The notes under the pieces were generated by a model. It was not told the origin of the DNA, did not search any database, and saw only the letters and a program-made list of their open reading frames with translations. From Microlunatus elymi (GTDB taxonomy: Bacteria > Actinomycetota > Actinomycetes > Propionibacteriales > Propionibacteriaceae), in assembly GCF_007362775.1 (NCBI RefSeq), contig NZ_CP041692.1, positions 3,782,001 to 3,846,000 on the forward strand: 64,000 bases of DNA, given 5' to 3'. The position numbers and the translations under genes are program-made. Of the stretch, positions 37,936 to 48,100 are shown piece by piece. Positions within the stretch are counted from its first letter, which is position 1. The number at the start of each line of letters is the position of its first letter.

Positions 37936-38769
37936 ATGACCACAATCCAGAACGAGCTCGTACTGAGCGCCGATGATCCGGCCGCGCTCCGCGGACGTTA
38001 CGACCGCGACGGAGTCGTCCAGGTCAATTCGGTGCTGTCGCCGGCCGAGATCGACGAGATCCGCGACGCCTTCATGCAACAGGTCGCCTCCGATCGAGAA
38101 GCACTCGGAGCGATTCAGGAGGTCGCAGACGACGACATCCTGTCCCGCTATCCGCGCTTCATGCAGCCGCACCGGCGGCCCGATCTCCCGGTCGGCAAGA
38201 TCTCCCGCCGGTTGATGACCGATCCGCGCATCCTCGACATCGTCACCGCGCTGGTCGGACCGGCGTACGGGGCTCAGTCGATGTTCTACTTCAAGCCTCC
38301 GTCGGCGCGCGGCCAGGCCATGCATCAGGACAACTACTTCCTGCGCGCCCATCCGGAGACCTGCATCGCTGCCTGGATCGCGGTCGATCGCTGCGATGCC
38401 GCCAACGGTGGCCTATCGGTCGTGCCGGGCAGTCACGCGATGGAGGTCGTCTGCCCCGAGACGGCCGATGCAGAGCAGTCCTTCACCACCGGACTGGTTC
38501 GGCCGCCGGAGGGGATGACCGCGGTACAGACCGACATGCAGCCCGGCGACGTGCTCTTCTTCCACGGCAGCGCCGTCCACGGATCACTACCGAACACCAC
38601 CACCGACCGGTTCCGGCGCTCGCTGATCTTCCACTACGTACCGCAGGACAGCCGGGAAGTCTCCCGCTTCTACATGCCGCTGATCGCACACGACGGCACC
38701 GAGGTCAGCATCGACGAGGCCACCGGCGGCGGCCCCTGCGGCGACGGCTGGGAGGGTGCCATGCATTGA
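37936..38769 (+). CDS. Phytanoyl-CoA dioxygenase (PhyH)-family 2-oxoglutarate/Fe(II) oxygenase
   Basis: A 277-residue non-haem iron dioxygenase. The metal triad is suggested by HQDNYFLRAHP (His and Asp) and FFHGSAVHGSLPN (distal His). The 2-oxoglutarate Arg lies in DRFRRSLIFHYV. Other family patterns are GAQSMFYFKPPSARGQAMHQD and AWIAVDRCDAANGGLSVVPGSH. The substrate is unknown. The AraC regulator next to it suggests a nutrient- or sugar-derived inducer, and the SDR gene at 38821 is convergent. Confidence 0.9.
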   Translation: MTTIQNELVLSADDPAALRGRYDRDGVVQVNSVLSPAEIDEIRDAFMQQVASDREALGAIQEVADDDILSRYPRFMQPHRRPDLPVGKISRRLMTDPRILDIVTALVGPAYGAQSMFYFKPPSARGQAMHQDNYFLRAHPETCIAAWIAVDRCDAANGGLSVVPGSHAMEVVCPETADAEQSFTTGLVRPPEGMTAVQTDMQPGDVLFFHGSAVHGSLPNTTTDRFRRSLIFHYVPQDSREVSRFYMPLIAHDGTEVSIDEATGGGPCGDGWEGAMH

Positions 38770-38817
38770 GTTGTCAGAAGGTCGTTGGCCTATGAGCCAA
38801 CTACCTTCGGACAGGTC
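38769..38817. terminator. Bidirectional hairpin, copy 2 of a dispersed family
   Basis: TTGTCAGAAGGT and GTTGGC pair with GCCAAC and ACCTTCGGACA around CTATGA. It lies between the convergent PhyH and SDR genes. It matches copy 3 (56300-56353) in both the TTGTCAGAAG arm and the GCCAACTAC inner arm. Confidence 0.7.
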
Positions 38818-38820
38818 GGC

Positions 38821-39588
38821 TCAGAAGGCGGTGTAACCGCCGTCGAAGACCAGGATCGAGCCGGTCATGAAGCTGGAGGCGTCGGAGGCCAGGTAGACGA
38901 TGGTCGGGCCGAGTTCGGCCGGCTCGGCGGCGCGCTGCATGGGTGCGTCGCCGATCCAGTACGGCTTGAACTTCGGGTCGTCGGCGGGCGCCATCTCGGT
39001 CTTCACATAACCCGGTGCGAGCGCGTTCACCCGTACGCCGTGCGGAGCCCACTCGGCGGCCAGCGACTTGGTCAGCTGATGCACTGCCGCCTTGGACGCG
39101 TTGTAGCCCGGCTGCCACTGCGGCCGGTTGACGATCAACGCGGAGATCGAGCCGATGTTGATGATGTTGCCGCTGCCCTGCTCGACCATCCTGCGGCCGA
39201 AGGCCTGGGCGCAATGCCAGACGCCGTTCACGTTGACGTCCATCACCGCATTCCACTCCTCCGCGGACACCTCGAGCGCCGGCCGGTGTACGCAGATGCC
39301 GGCGTTGTTGATCAACACGTCAACGGTGCCGAGCTCGGCGTAGATCTGTCCCACCGCCTGCTCCACCTGAGCCGCGTCCGTGACGTCAGCACCAACCGCA
39401 AAGGCCCGGACGCCGAGCTTCTGCAGGTCGGCCAACTGATCGACGACCGCGGCCGGATTGCGTACCAGCAGGACGACGTCGCTGCCGGCCTCGGCCAGGG
39501 CCGTCGCCAGTGCGTGGCCGATGCCGCGGGCAGCTCCGGTCACGACCGAAACCTTGCCCTGCAGGGAGAATGCGTCCAGTACTGCCAT
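38821..39588 (-). CDS. SDR-family oxidoreductase, polyol/gluconate dehydrogenase-like
   Basis: A 255-residue classical short-chain dehydrogenase. It has SVVTGAARGIGHALATALAEAG, the VLINNAGICVHRP motif, NIINIGSISALIVNRPQWQPGYNASKAAVHQL (catalytic Ser, Tyr, Lys), and LAPGYVKTEM. It ends with FMTGSILVFDGGYTAF. The pattern resembles gluconate 5-dehydrogenase and arabinitol dehydrogenase relatives, so a sugar acid or polyol substrate is plausible. Neighbouring genes are a dioxygenase (convergent) and a membrane protein (same strand). Confidence 0.92.
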   Translation of the reverse strand: MAVLDAFSLQGKVSVVTGAARGIGHALATALAEAGSDVVLLVRNPAAVVDQLADLQKLGVRAFAVGADVTDAAQVEQAVGQIYAELGTVDVLINNAGICVHRPALEVSAEEWNAVMDVNVNGVWHCAQAFGRRMVEQGSGNIINIGSISALIVNRPQWQPGYNASKAAVHQLTKSLAAEWAPHGVRVNALAPGYVKTEMAPADDPKFKPYWIGDAPMQRAAEPAELGPTIVYLASDASSFMTGSILVFDGGYTAF

Positions 39589-39701
39589 GTCGTGTCCTCA
39601 TCGTGTCAGCGGTAAAAACGTCGGACGAGATGAGCCGAACCGGCCGAAATCGGCGGTTGTGGTCCATCTGCTCCGACATTGTTACCGCTTCGGCCGGCAG
39701 C

Positions 39702-40088
39702 TCAGTCCTCGGGCGGGTGCTGCGGGCCCTCGATCCGGAAGAGCCGGCGCCGCTCGGTGGACACCGGGCGGGGACCGTGGCGCCGGATGATCAGGAATCC
39801 GGCGAACGAACAACCCAGGCCAAGCACCGGGCCCGCTGTCCCCCACCAGACCAGCACCAGGCCGATGATCGCCAAGCTCAGCGTGATCAAGCTCGCCCGT
39901 CGACCGAGGTCGCTGCGACCGGCACGCCATCCGACATAGCCGACCCAGGACAGCATGACGATCCCGCAGACGACACCCGCCAACACGGGACTGCCGGGGA
40001 AGCCGCCGATGATCAGCCGGAGGATCGCGATCAGGCCGACCAGTCCGATCGCGCCACCGAGCAGCGCTCTGGGCAAACGGTTCGGCAT
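39702..40088 (-). CDS. Small four-helix membrane protein of unknown function
   Basis: A 128-residue protein with hydrophobic stretches at about 8-30, 36-54, 64-84 and 86-102, then a basic and Pro-rich cytoplasmic tail (IIRRHGPRPVSTERRRLFRIEGPQHPPED). I do not recognise the family. The ATG at 40088 has no Shine-Dalgarno sequence in place. The 3' end of a group II intron lies just five bases upstream, so the original 5' untranslated region is now nearly 2 kb away unless the intron splices. Confidence 0.75.
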   Translation of the reverse strand: MPNRLPRALLGGAIGLVGLIAILRLIIGGFPGSPVLAGVVCGIVMLSWVGYVGWRAGRSDLGRRASLITLSLAIIGLVLVWWGTAGPVLGLGCSFAGFLIIRRHGPRPVSTERRRLFRIEGPQHPPED

Positions 40089-40093
40089 TGGTA

Positions 40094-42081
40094 GTCAGGG
40101 GCGCAGTAGCCCGGAGGCTCTGTTTCCCCATCCCCCTTTCAATCCGTGCATGCGGTTTTCCCGCACACGGCTTACCGATGATCTTCTTGGCATGGTTACG
40201 CAGCCCTCGGGTAGCGCACGCTCCCGCGGAGCCGGTAGAGCCCGTGGTCGTTGAACCAGTCCTCGGTCCACTGATCGGCGACTCCGGCGTGCAGATTGCG
40301 TCCCCGCTTCTTAACCAGCAAGCGGTGAAGACGCCACACAACGTAGCGATCGATCTGACGGAACTTGATGGCGGCATTTCCGATGCGGAAGTAGTTTCCC
40401 CAACCACGCAGGATCGGATTCAACTGCCCGATCAACACTTCGATCGGAACACCCACGTGGTTGGCACCGGTGCGGTCGCGGACCTTCTCCCGCACCGACT
40501 TCATCGCCCGCTGCGACGGCCACCGATGCAGGTAATAGCGCACGATGTGCTTCTGTTCCCACAATCGGCCCGACATCCGCGCACGGAAGTGGCACCCCAG
40601 AAAGTCGAAACCCTCCCGGCCTTCCCGCAGGTCCACAACCCGCGTCTTGCCCGGATGCAACTCCAACCCCAACCCCGCCAGAATCTGTCTGGCCTGATCC
40701 AAGGCCGTCTTCGCCTGTCCTGGTGTACTGCACATGATCACGAAATCGTCGGCATACCGCACCAACACCCCAAGACCCTGTGCCTGCACCTGTTCGTCGA
40801 AGGCGTGCAGGTAGATGTTGGCCAACAGGGGCGAGATCACCCCACCCTGCGGAGTTCCAGCAACCGTCTGCTGCAACCCCTCCCCGGTCAACACTCCTGC
40901 TCCGAGCCACTGTCTGACCAGTTTCAGCACCCGCCGATCCGAAACCCTCCGGGCCACCTGTTCCATAAGAACGTCATGGTCCAGATGATCGAAGAACCCT
41001 CGAATGTCGGCCTCGGCCACCTGAGTGAACCCTGCGATGAACGACTTCCGGATGGTCTCCTTGGCCTGCGTCGCCGACCGCCTCGGACGGAACCCGAACG
41101 AGGACGACTTGAAGTCGGCCTCAAAAATTGGCTCCAGAACGATCTTCGCCGCAGTCTGCACCACCCGGTCGATCACCGTCGGGATCCCCAACGGTCGGAC
41201 ACCACCAGCTGGTTTAACAATATCCACACGCCGCACCGGCGCGGGGAGATACGACCCGGCGCGAAGGACCCGCTGAACCTCGGCCAACATCCGGCCGACG
41301 CCGTAGTCCTCCACCATGGCCAGGGTGATCCGATCCACCCCGGCCGCTCCCCGGTTCCTACGGACCCGTTCCCACGCCTCCCACAGCACGTCACCCCTGC
41401 AGATACGGTCAAACAGAGCGTGGAAACGACGCCCCTCAGACTGCTTAGCCGCAGCCCATAGCTTGCCTTGCAGTTTTCGCACTTTCACCGGCGATGGAGC
41501 CTCATCGACGGCTACCACCCGCTGAAACGAGTCGGGGTTGTTGGACCCGGAACACCGGGTCATGCCCACGCGCTTACCCACTCCGCCAGCATGATCAAAG
41601 TCAGGGCCCTTCCCTTCCGACGCGTTATGTTGCACGCCGATCCCGACACCAACCGATGCCATCGGTACTACGACCCCATCGGACTCCCGCTGCACTCCCT
41701 CGGCCTTCACCATCGGCTCATACCTCGGGTCTCTCGCCTGACGCAGGCATGCGCAGACGGGCCTCTCCTGTTCCGTGTCAGACCTTGAACACGTGCCGCC
41801 GTCCCTACCCCGGAAAGACCCGCCCCACCATCCGGAACCCAGTGGAACAGACATGGCCTTCGCCGTGAAATGAGCGGCTCGGCTCTCCCGTTGCATCTGT
41901 GACGAGGCTGCAACGTTCGCTTCACGCTACGGCCCGCGTCCTTGCTCCCTCCGAAGAGGCTCTCGACACCCCGCTCAGCCCGCCAGATCTCTCCAACGAA
42001 CCGGGGCCCGCTACCCGGCGCTCCGGCGCCTACCGGAACGGGACTCACACCCGCCGGCCTGACACAGCTTCCAGGACGCAC
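40094..42081 (-). mobile_element. Group II intron with reverse transcriptase/maturase
   Basis: The element is read on the minus strand. A 5' end like GTGCGTCC at 42081 and the block GTGTGAGTCCCG just inside it match group II domain I starts. Domain V is clear at 40142-40174 (AGCCGTGTGCGG, loop, CCGCATGCACGG). Domain VI follows and the intron ends ...CCCCTGAC at 40094. The 505-codon RT lies between. The exons would join as GAGCCGATG/TACCAATG, immediately before the ATG of the membrane protein gene at 40088. The exact 5' boundary is less sure, because another GTGCG starts at about 42108. Confidence 0.85.
40196..41713 (-). CDS. ltrA: Group II intron reverse transcriptase/maturase
   Basis: This intron-encoded protein helps splicing and copies the intron RNA into DNA targets. 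RT motifs run from GAAGVDRITL through VRPLGIPTVIDRVVQTA, SFGFRPRRSATQA, GFFDHLDHDVLM, TPQGGVISPLLANIYLH, the catalytic VRYADDFVIM, and KTRVVDLREGREGFDFLGCHFRAR. The maturase (domain X) follows with GWGNYFRIGNA. The protein ends shortly after, with no HNH endonuclease domain. ATG 41713 is chosen; the open frame runs to 41896 across intron RNA sequence. Confidence 0.92.
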   Translation of the reverse strand: MVKAEGVQRESDGVVVPMASVGVGIGVQHNASEGKGPDFDHAGGVGKRVGMTRCSGSNNPDSFQRVVAVDEAPSPVKVRKLQGKLWAAAKQSEGRRFHALFDRICRGDVLWEAWERVRRNRGAAGVDRITLAMVEDYGVGRMLAEVQRVLRAGSYLPAPVRRVDIVKPAGGVRPLGIPTVIDRVVQTAAKIVLEPIFEADFKSSSFGFRPRRSATQAKETIRKSFIAGFTQVAEADIRGFFDHLDHDVLMEQVARRVSDRRVLKLVRQWLGAGVLTGEGLQQTVAGTPQGGVISPLLANIYLHAFDEQVQAQGLGVLVRYADDFVIMCSTPGQAKTALDQARQILAGLGLELHPGKTRVVDLREGREGFDFLGCHFRARMSGRLWEQKHIVRYYLHRWPSQRAMKSVREKVRDRTGANHVGVPIEVLIGQLNPILRGWGNYFRIGNAAIKFRQIDRYVVWRLHRLLVKKRGRNLHAGVADQWTEDWFNDHGLYRLRGSVRYPRAA

Positions 42082-42263
42082 CATCGGCTCAGCCTAGACG
42101 AGCGCACCTGATGCGAGGTTGTGCTGCTCGATGCTGAGCCGGGGCTTGCTTCTGCGTCCGAACATCGAACGGATGCCGTCGTACCCGACCATCCCGATTA
42201 AGCTTCCCGGGATTAGGTAGATGGTCGGCATTGTGTCGACTCCGGACCGGACGAGAGGCGCGG

Positions 42264-43250
42264 GTGGACTTCTTCGATCCAGGGCTGCTGCTCGGTGGAC
42301 TCGGCGTCGGCATCATCGTCGGGCTCACCGGGATGGGCGGCGGCGCGCTGATGACGCCGATGCTGGTGTTTCTGTTCAAGATCGACCCGCTGGTGGCGAT
42401 CGCCAGCGACCTGGTCACCAGTCTGTTCATGAAGCCGGCCGGCGCGATCGTGCACCTGCGGCGCAAGACCGTGAACCTGAAGCTGGTGCTGTGGCTGTGC
42501 GTCGGGTCGGTGCCGGCCGCGTTCGGCGGCGTGTTCGCGCTGAAGGCGCTGCACCTCGGCGAGGCGACCGACACCGTCTTGTCGTACGCCCTCGGCATCG
42601 CTCTGTTGGTCGCGGCGGCCGGCCTGATCTATCGGGCGTGGCGACAGCTGCGGGTCAATCACTCCGCGTGGGGTGAGGGCCGCCCGGTCGAGGTCGCCCA
42701 GCCGGACATCGTGGTACGTCCCGCGCCGATCATCGTGCTGGGTGCGGTTGCCGGGCTGTTCGTCGGGCTGACGTCGGTGGGTTCGGGGTCGATCATCGTG
42801 GTCGTCCTGCTGCTGATGTTCCCGGCGTTGAAGGCGTCGCAGTTGGTCGGCACCGACCTGGTGCAGGCCGTGCCACTGGTGGCCGCCGCCGCGACCGCTC
42901 ACGTGATCAACGGCGACGCCGACTTCGGCGTGGCGATCTCGTTGCTGATCGGCGCCATCCCCGGTGCCTTCATCGGTGCCCAGATCTCGTCCCGGGCGCC
43001 CGGCGGAATCGTCCGCCGGGCCCTGGCGATCTTGCTGGTCTGCTCGGGCATCAAGATGCTCGGCGCGCCGAACCTGGTGGTCGTGATCGCCGCAGCAGCC
43101 ATGCTGGTGCTCGGAAACCTGGCCTGGATCAGCGTCCGGAACTACTCCCGCCGCCGGGCCGACCACCGTCGTACGGAGGCCGGCCTGGACCACGATCAGC
43201 AGCCGGGTCAGGATCAGGATCAGGCCAACTCGAGCCGCAACGCGTCGTAG
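42264..43250 (+). CDS. TauE/SafE-family sulfite exporter-like permease
   Basis: A ~328-residue membrane protein with about eight helices in two repeated halves. Each half begins with the family-type loop: GIIVGLTGMGGGALMTPML in the first and LFVGLTSVGSGSIIVVVLL in the second. Such proteins export sulfite, sulfoacetate or other organosulfonates; the substrate here is unknown. The GTG at 42264 has GAGAGG upstream. The last 31 nt overlap the end of the convergent PL4 lyase gene. The upstream gap 42082-42263 would hold divergent promoters. Confidence 0.88.
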   Translation: MDFFDPGLLLGGLGVGIIVGLTGMGGGALMTPMLVFLFKIDPLVAIASDLVTSLFMKPAGAIVHLRRKTVNLKLVLWLCVGSVPAAFGGVFALKALHLGEATDTVLSYALGIALLVAAAGLIYRAWRQLRVNHSAWGEGRPVEVAQPDIVVRPAPIIVLGAVAGLFVGLTSVGSGSIIVVVLLLMFPALKASQLVGTDLVQAVPLVAAAATAHVINGDADFGVAISLLIGAIPGAFIGAQISSRAPGGIVRRALAILLVCSGIKMLGAPNLVVVIAAAAMLVLGNLAWISVRNYSRRRADHRRTEAGLDHDQQPGQDQDQANSSRNAS

Positions 43251-45127
43251 GTCGCCTGGGTGACCACGTTGTCGATGCCCTGATTGACGGTCAGGGTGAG
43301 CGTGTTGGCACCGCGCCGCAGCGAGGCCGGATCCAACCGGAACCGGCGCACGAATCCCCTTGCTCGGTTGGCGCTGCGATAGATCGCACCGCGTGGGGCG
43401 TCGGGGCCGAAGTCCCAGACGATCGGCGCCCCGTCGTTGCAACTGAGGGTCAGGTTGCTGGGCAGCCCGGGATTGGGTACGGCGCTGTCCAGCGACCAAC
43501 CGGCCAGCGAGATCGTCAGGGTGAAAACGTCATCGGCCCGCGGCTGCCGATCAAGATCGAAGTGGATCCGCCACGGCGCGACGTTCTGCCCGTCGACCTG
43601 CTGCTTCTGGGTGAAGTACCAATCCTGGCTACGATTCCGGCCGATTCGGTAGTCCAAGCCGTCTCGGAATCGATCCGAATAGTCGACCATGCTGTCGTAG
43701 CGACGCGCCTGCTGGGCGCCGGCGAATTCGGCCGAGGTGCCGTCCGGGGAGCCGATCTGCCAGAGCAGTCGGCCGTTCTTCTCCGGCCGCCAATCGATGT
43801 TGATTTTGGTCGGACCGTCGATCCGGACATGATCACGGACGTACTCTCCCCACAGACCGGGCCGGCGGGCGGTCAGCCGATAGCTGCCCGGTCGCACCGC
43901 GTCGAGACGGAAGCTCCCGTCCGCTTCGACCTCGGTCCAGTACTGGAACCCGGCAGCCGTGTCCTGGGGGGCGGTCTCGTCGTCGGACAGGATCACCATC
44001 GCACCGCGGGTCGTTGCGCCGCGAACGTTGAGCCGGCCGCGGACCGTGGCGCGCTGCGACGTGGGCACCCAGCCGACCAGCCCGGAGCGGTCGTAGAGCT
44101 CGGCATGCCGCTTCGGATCCGCGTACTGCAAGGCATCCCGGCGAAGTTGATCAGGACTGTCGGCCGTACCGAGGTAGACGAAGTACGGCCCGTAGGTCTT
44201 GGCCCAGTCTCCGTCGGCGTTCACGAACGGCGCCCCGTAGTGGGTTGCGTGCGGCTCCAGCAGCAGCACCGGCCCGGCGTCGGTCTGGTGCAGCGTGAGG
44301 TCCTGCCGATCCGGTCCGCCGTTGAAGGACTCGCGATTGGCCAGCACGGCGAAGGCACCGATGTAGTGGTCATCGACCCGTCCGTAGAGCCCGTGCACGA
44401 CGTGATCACGCATCGAGATCGCCCAGTCGTACTTGGTGTAGCAGCGACGCGCGTAGCCGCTGCCCAGTCCGGCCAGGTCGTACGTCGCGTCCATCACCAT
44501 CGGGCCGGCGGCCAGTTCGTCGGGCGTCGGCAACTGGGCGGCTGCTCGCCGCCACGGCTTGCCGAAGTCGTCGTCTTCCAAGCTGGCGTGGGTGAAGATC
44601 GCCGGATCCACCCACCAGACGAAGCGATGCTGCTCCACAGAGACCGCCGGATGCTCGGCGCTGTGCGCGAATCGCGGCGCCAGATGGAAACCCGGCTCGT
44701 CGGCGGCGAAGATATAGCTGCGATCGCGGCGGTACGGCGCGTCGGTGGACGGCGGCAGCGTGACGGTGATCATGACCTGGCCGTCGGCTCGGTCGACCCG
44801 GTAGCTCACCGGAGCCTGCTCGATCTCGATCTTGGGCTCCAAGATGTTGACGTTCTGATCGAACCGCCCACGCCCGCCCTCGGCGATCAACTCCTGCTCG
44901 CCCAACTTGAGCGATATCAGCCGCCCTTCGAATTCCTTGGAGATCACCGCCCGGATGCGGCCGTTGTCCACGGTGATCTCGGTGTCGGTCTCGGTGGCCG
45001 TCGGGGTCTTCCCGGTGCGCCGTCCGCCGGTCGGGGTCGCCTCGGCGAGGTTCAACCGGCCGGCGGCCAGCGCCGTACCGGCCGCAGCCGCTGCGGAGAG
45101 CTGAAAGGTCCGTCGAGAGATGATCAT
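43220..45127 (-). CDS. Secreted polysaccharide lyase family 4-like rhamnogalacturonan lyase
   Basis: A ~635-residue exported enzyme expected to cleave the rhamnose-galacturonate backbone of pectin by beta-elimination. The N-terminus has a Tat-type signal (SRRTFQLSAAAAAGTALAAG). The catalytic beta-sandwich runs to about residue 400 (RFVWWVDPAIFTHASLEDDDFGKPW...). It is followed by the small PL4 middle domain (ATVRGRLNVRGATTRGAMVILSD...SYRLTARRPGLWGEYV). The C-terminal CBM-like domain reads LLWQIGSPDGTSAEFAGAQ...FTLTISLAGWS. It is on the same strand as, and 13 nt after, the modular pectate lyase. Confidence 0.85.
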   Translation of the reverse strand: MIISRRTFQLSAAAAAGTALAAGRLNLAEATPTGGRRTGKTPTATETDTEITVDNGRIRAVISKEFEGRLISLKLGEQELIAEGGRGRFDQNVNILEPKIEIEQAPVSYRVDRADGQVMITVTLPPSTDAPYRRDRSYIFAADEPGFHLAPRFAHSAEHPAVSVEQHRFVWWVDPAIFTHASLEDDDFGKPWRRAAAQLPTPDELAAGPMVMDATYDLAGLGSGYARRCYTKYDWAISMRDHVVHGLYGRVDDHYIGAFAVLANRESFNGGPDRQDLTLHQTDAGPVLLLEPHATHYGAPFVNADGDWAKTYGPYFVYLGTADSPDQLRRDALQYADPKRHAELYDRSGLVGWVPTSQRATVRGRLNVRGATTRGAMVILSDDETAPQDTAAGFQYWTEVEADGSFRLDAVRPGSYRLTARRPGLWGEYVRDHVRIDGPTKINIDWRPEKNGRLLWQIGSPDGTSAEFAGAQQARRYDSMVDYSDRFRDGLDYRIGRNRSQDWYFTQKQQVDGQNVAPWRIHFDLDRQPRADDVFTLTISLAGWSLDSAVPNPGLPSNLTLSCNDGAPIVWDFGPDAPRGAIYRSANRARGFVRRFRLDPASLRRGANTLTLTVNQGIDNVVTQATYDALRLELA

Positions 45128-45140
45128 GGTAATTTCCTGT

Positions 45141-48100
45141 CTATCCGACCTGACGCCAGGCGCCGTGGTGCCCGTCCCGGGACTGATGCTGGCTTGGAAC
45201 TTCATGCTGCGTTGACTTCTGCGCCTGCCACAAGGCGTCCTTGTAGCTGACGATGTCGCCGAATCGATACAGCCAGCTGGAGGTCCAGGCTCGGTGCGGG
45301 CCGAGCCTGCCGTCGACGAACTCTCCGGCCTCCATCCACGGCCCGCGCTCCACATTCGGCACCTGACGGCCGGCATCGCGCCCAGCCACCCAGGTGTGGC
45401 CGGCCCGGCTGACCAGATCACCTTCGGGGTACGAGGTGGCCCGGTCCCACGCCAGCAGCTGATCGGTGAGCCCTGCTGCATAAGTACGCACGGTGATCTC
45501 GGACGACGGTTCGGACTGCCCGACCGCGTTCACCGCCCGAACCGCGTACGTGTACTGCTGGCCGGGCTCGGCCGTGCGGTCGTAGTAGGTGGAGACCTTG
45601 GCCTCGCCGATCTTCGTCGCCGGCTCCCCGTGCTGGCTGCGGTAGATCGCGTGCGTCACTGCGCCGTCGCCGGGCTTGAAGATCAATCCGACGAAGGACT
45701 CCCCCTTCAACCCGACCACGAGTTCGGTCGGCTTGTCCGGCAGCAGGGTGTCGGCATGCGCCGGCTCGCTGGGTTCGGAACTGCCGCGCTCGTTCACCGC
45801 CACGATCCGATAGCTGTAGCCGGTCTTGCCGGCATCGAGGGAGTCGTCGACGAAGTCGGTGGTGGTCGTCGTGCCGATCTCGGTGAAGATGCTGTCGTCG
45901 TCGGCCTTGCGTTGCACCAGGTAGGTCTGGGCGTCGGCGACCGTCGGCCAGGCCAGCCGCACCGACGAATGATCGACTGCTGCGATCGTCGGCTGCTGTG
46001 GCGTGATCCGCATTGCGAGCGGGCCTTTCGTGCTGACCGTGACGGCGCGGATTCTCCGCCGGCGCCGAACGCGGTGACGCGGTAGCGGTAATGGCTGCTG
46101 GGTTGGGCCGAGGTGTCGGTGAAGGACGGCTCGGCGCTGTGTCCGATGACGGTGAACTCACCGTCGGCTCCGGCTCGCTGGATTGAGTAGCCGACCACGT
46201 CGTCGACCTTCGGCCAACTGAGCTCGACCGAGTAGCTGTGTGGCTGGGCCTGCGGGACCGCGGGTGCGGCCGGTGATTCTTTGCTGCTGTCGTGAAAGGT
46301 CAACTCGATCGGATCCGACAGGGTCGACTCGCCGCCCGCATTCACCGCCGCGACCCGATAGCTGTACTGCATGCCTGCCGTCAGGCCCTTGTCGCTGAAC
46401 TGCGGCTCCTCGCTGGTCGCCACCCAGCGAAGATGTTGATCATCGACCGAGGATCGATAGACGACGTAGCGGGTCGCGTCGGCCACCGCGTCCCAGTGCA
46501 GATTCGCTGTGCCGGTAGCGATGTCGCCGCCCACCGCGGCGGGTGTCGCGGGTGTGCTGTCGGGCGAGGTCGGATGCAAGATCACGATGTAGTTCATCGT
46601 GGTTCCGCCGGCGTTGGGACCCATCACCACTCGGGTGCCGGCGGGCACGGTGCGCTTGAACAATCGGTACGAGACCGGCTGGTCGTCGGTGATCATGGTG
46701 CCGGTGTCCTGGTAGTCCGAGGTCAGCCAGCCAGGACGCGGGGAGATCCGATCGTCGTGCGCGACATAGACGTCGGTGTCCCGGGACACGTGGAAGCTCA
46801 GCACGTCGTCGTTGTCGGCGGCGCGGGACTCCACCGCCGGCCGGATCCACTCCGATCCGAGCAGACCAGCCGGGATGTCGGTGAACCGATAGTCCCGGTC
46901 CCCGTCGGTCAGATCGCCGACCTGAAGATCGGACTGCACCGACCAGTCGGCCGCGTTCTCGGTCCCGGTGCTGGAGGTGTCGTTGACCGTCACACTGCGG
47001 GCGACCTCGCCGTTCAGCGGGGCCGATGGCTCAGGCTCCTCGGCAGGGTCGCTCGGCGGCTCGAACGGCGTACCGTCGAAGGGCAGCGGCGTCATCGGAT
47101 AACCGGACGGGAAGCCGGGTGCCGCCAACTGGTTCAGGTAGTCCTCGAGCTCGGTGTAGCCGTTGTGATTGCGATCGGCATTGCGATCTTGATCATCGTT
47201 GGGGTCCAGACCGTGCTTGAGCTCCCAGGCGTCGGGCATCCCGTCCCGGTCGGTGTCCTTCGGTGCGGTGCCCGGATCGAGCTTCGGGAAGCCGCCGACG
47301 TCGTTCTCGTCGTCGATGATCACCCCGGTTTGATGCTGGACGCCTGCGGTGACCCGTCGATCGACGGTGTCCCGCCGGAGCGAGTCACCGGCGTAGTTGA
47401 TCACGTGCCGGTAGGCTCGTTCGGGAGATTCGGTGTGCACCGGTGGGTAATTGAAGCGGTTGTCGACGACGACGCTCGGCCGGTCGGCCTCCATGATCTT
47501 GGTGCCGGGATCGACGCCGTCGATGACACCGTTGAGGTTGCTGTCGAGACGATTGTCGTGCAGGTAGACCTGGTAGTTCTCGTTGCCGCGGAAGACGCCG
47601 TACTGCGGCTCCGTGGAGTTGGGTCCGGCGACGAAGTAGTTGCCGACCACGTTGCCGTAGCCATTGGTCCCGGACTCCCCGCCGGCCACGTAGGCGAAGC
47701 CGCCCCAGTTGTAGACGACGTTGTTGACGAAGTCCATCACACCCTTGGTCTTGGGATTGCGATCGTTGTTGTCGGCGTACAGGTTGTGGTGCATCGAGAT
47801 GGTGTTCATCTCGACCAGGCCACCCATCGAGTGGGTCAGCAGCCCCTCGGAGACGATCGACCACTGCACCGTCAGGTTCTTCGACTGCGGGTTGTCGTAG
47901 TCCTTGCTCTTGATCGACAGCACCTCGTCACTGCCCCAGGAGAAGGACGAGTGATCAACCATGACGTCGTGGCAGTTCTCGAAGTACATGGTGTCGTCGT
48001 GCACCTTGTCGGTCATCCGGAATCGCAGGTAGCGGATGACGAGCTGACTGCTGTCGTAGAAGCGGATGTTGTTGCCGGCGATGGTGACACCGTCACCCGG

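Noticed and set aside
45141-46013. Independent fibronectin-domain gene downstream of the pectate lyase
   Set aside because: It begins in the middle of an Fn3 linker without a ribosome site and continues the lyase protein after a one-base shift.
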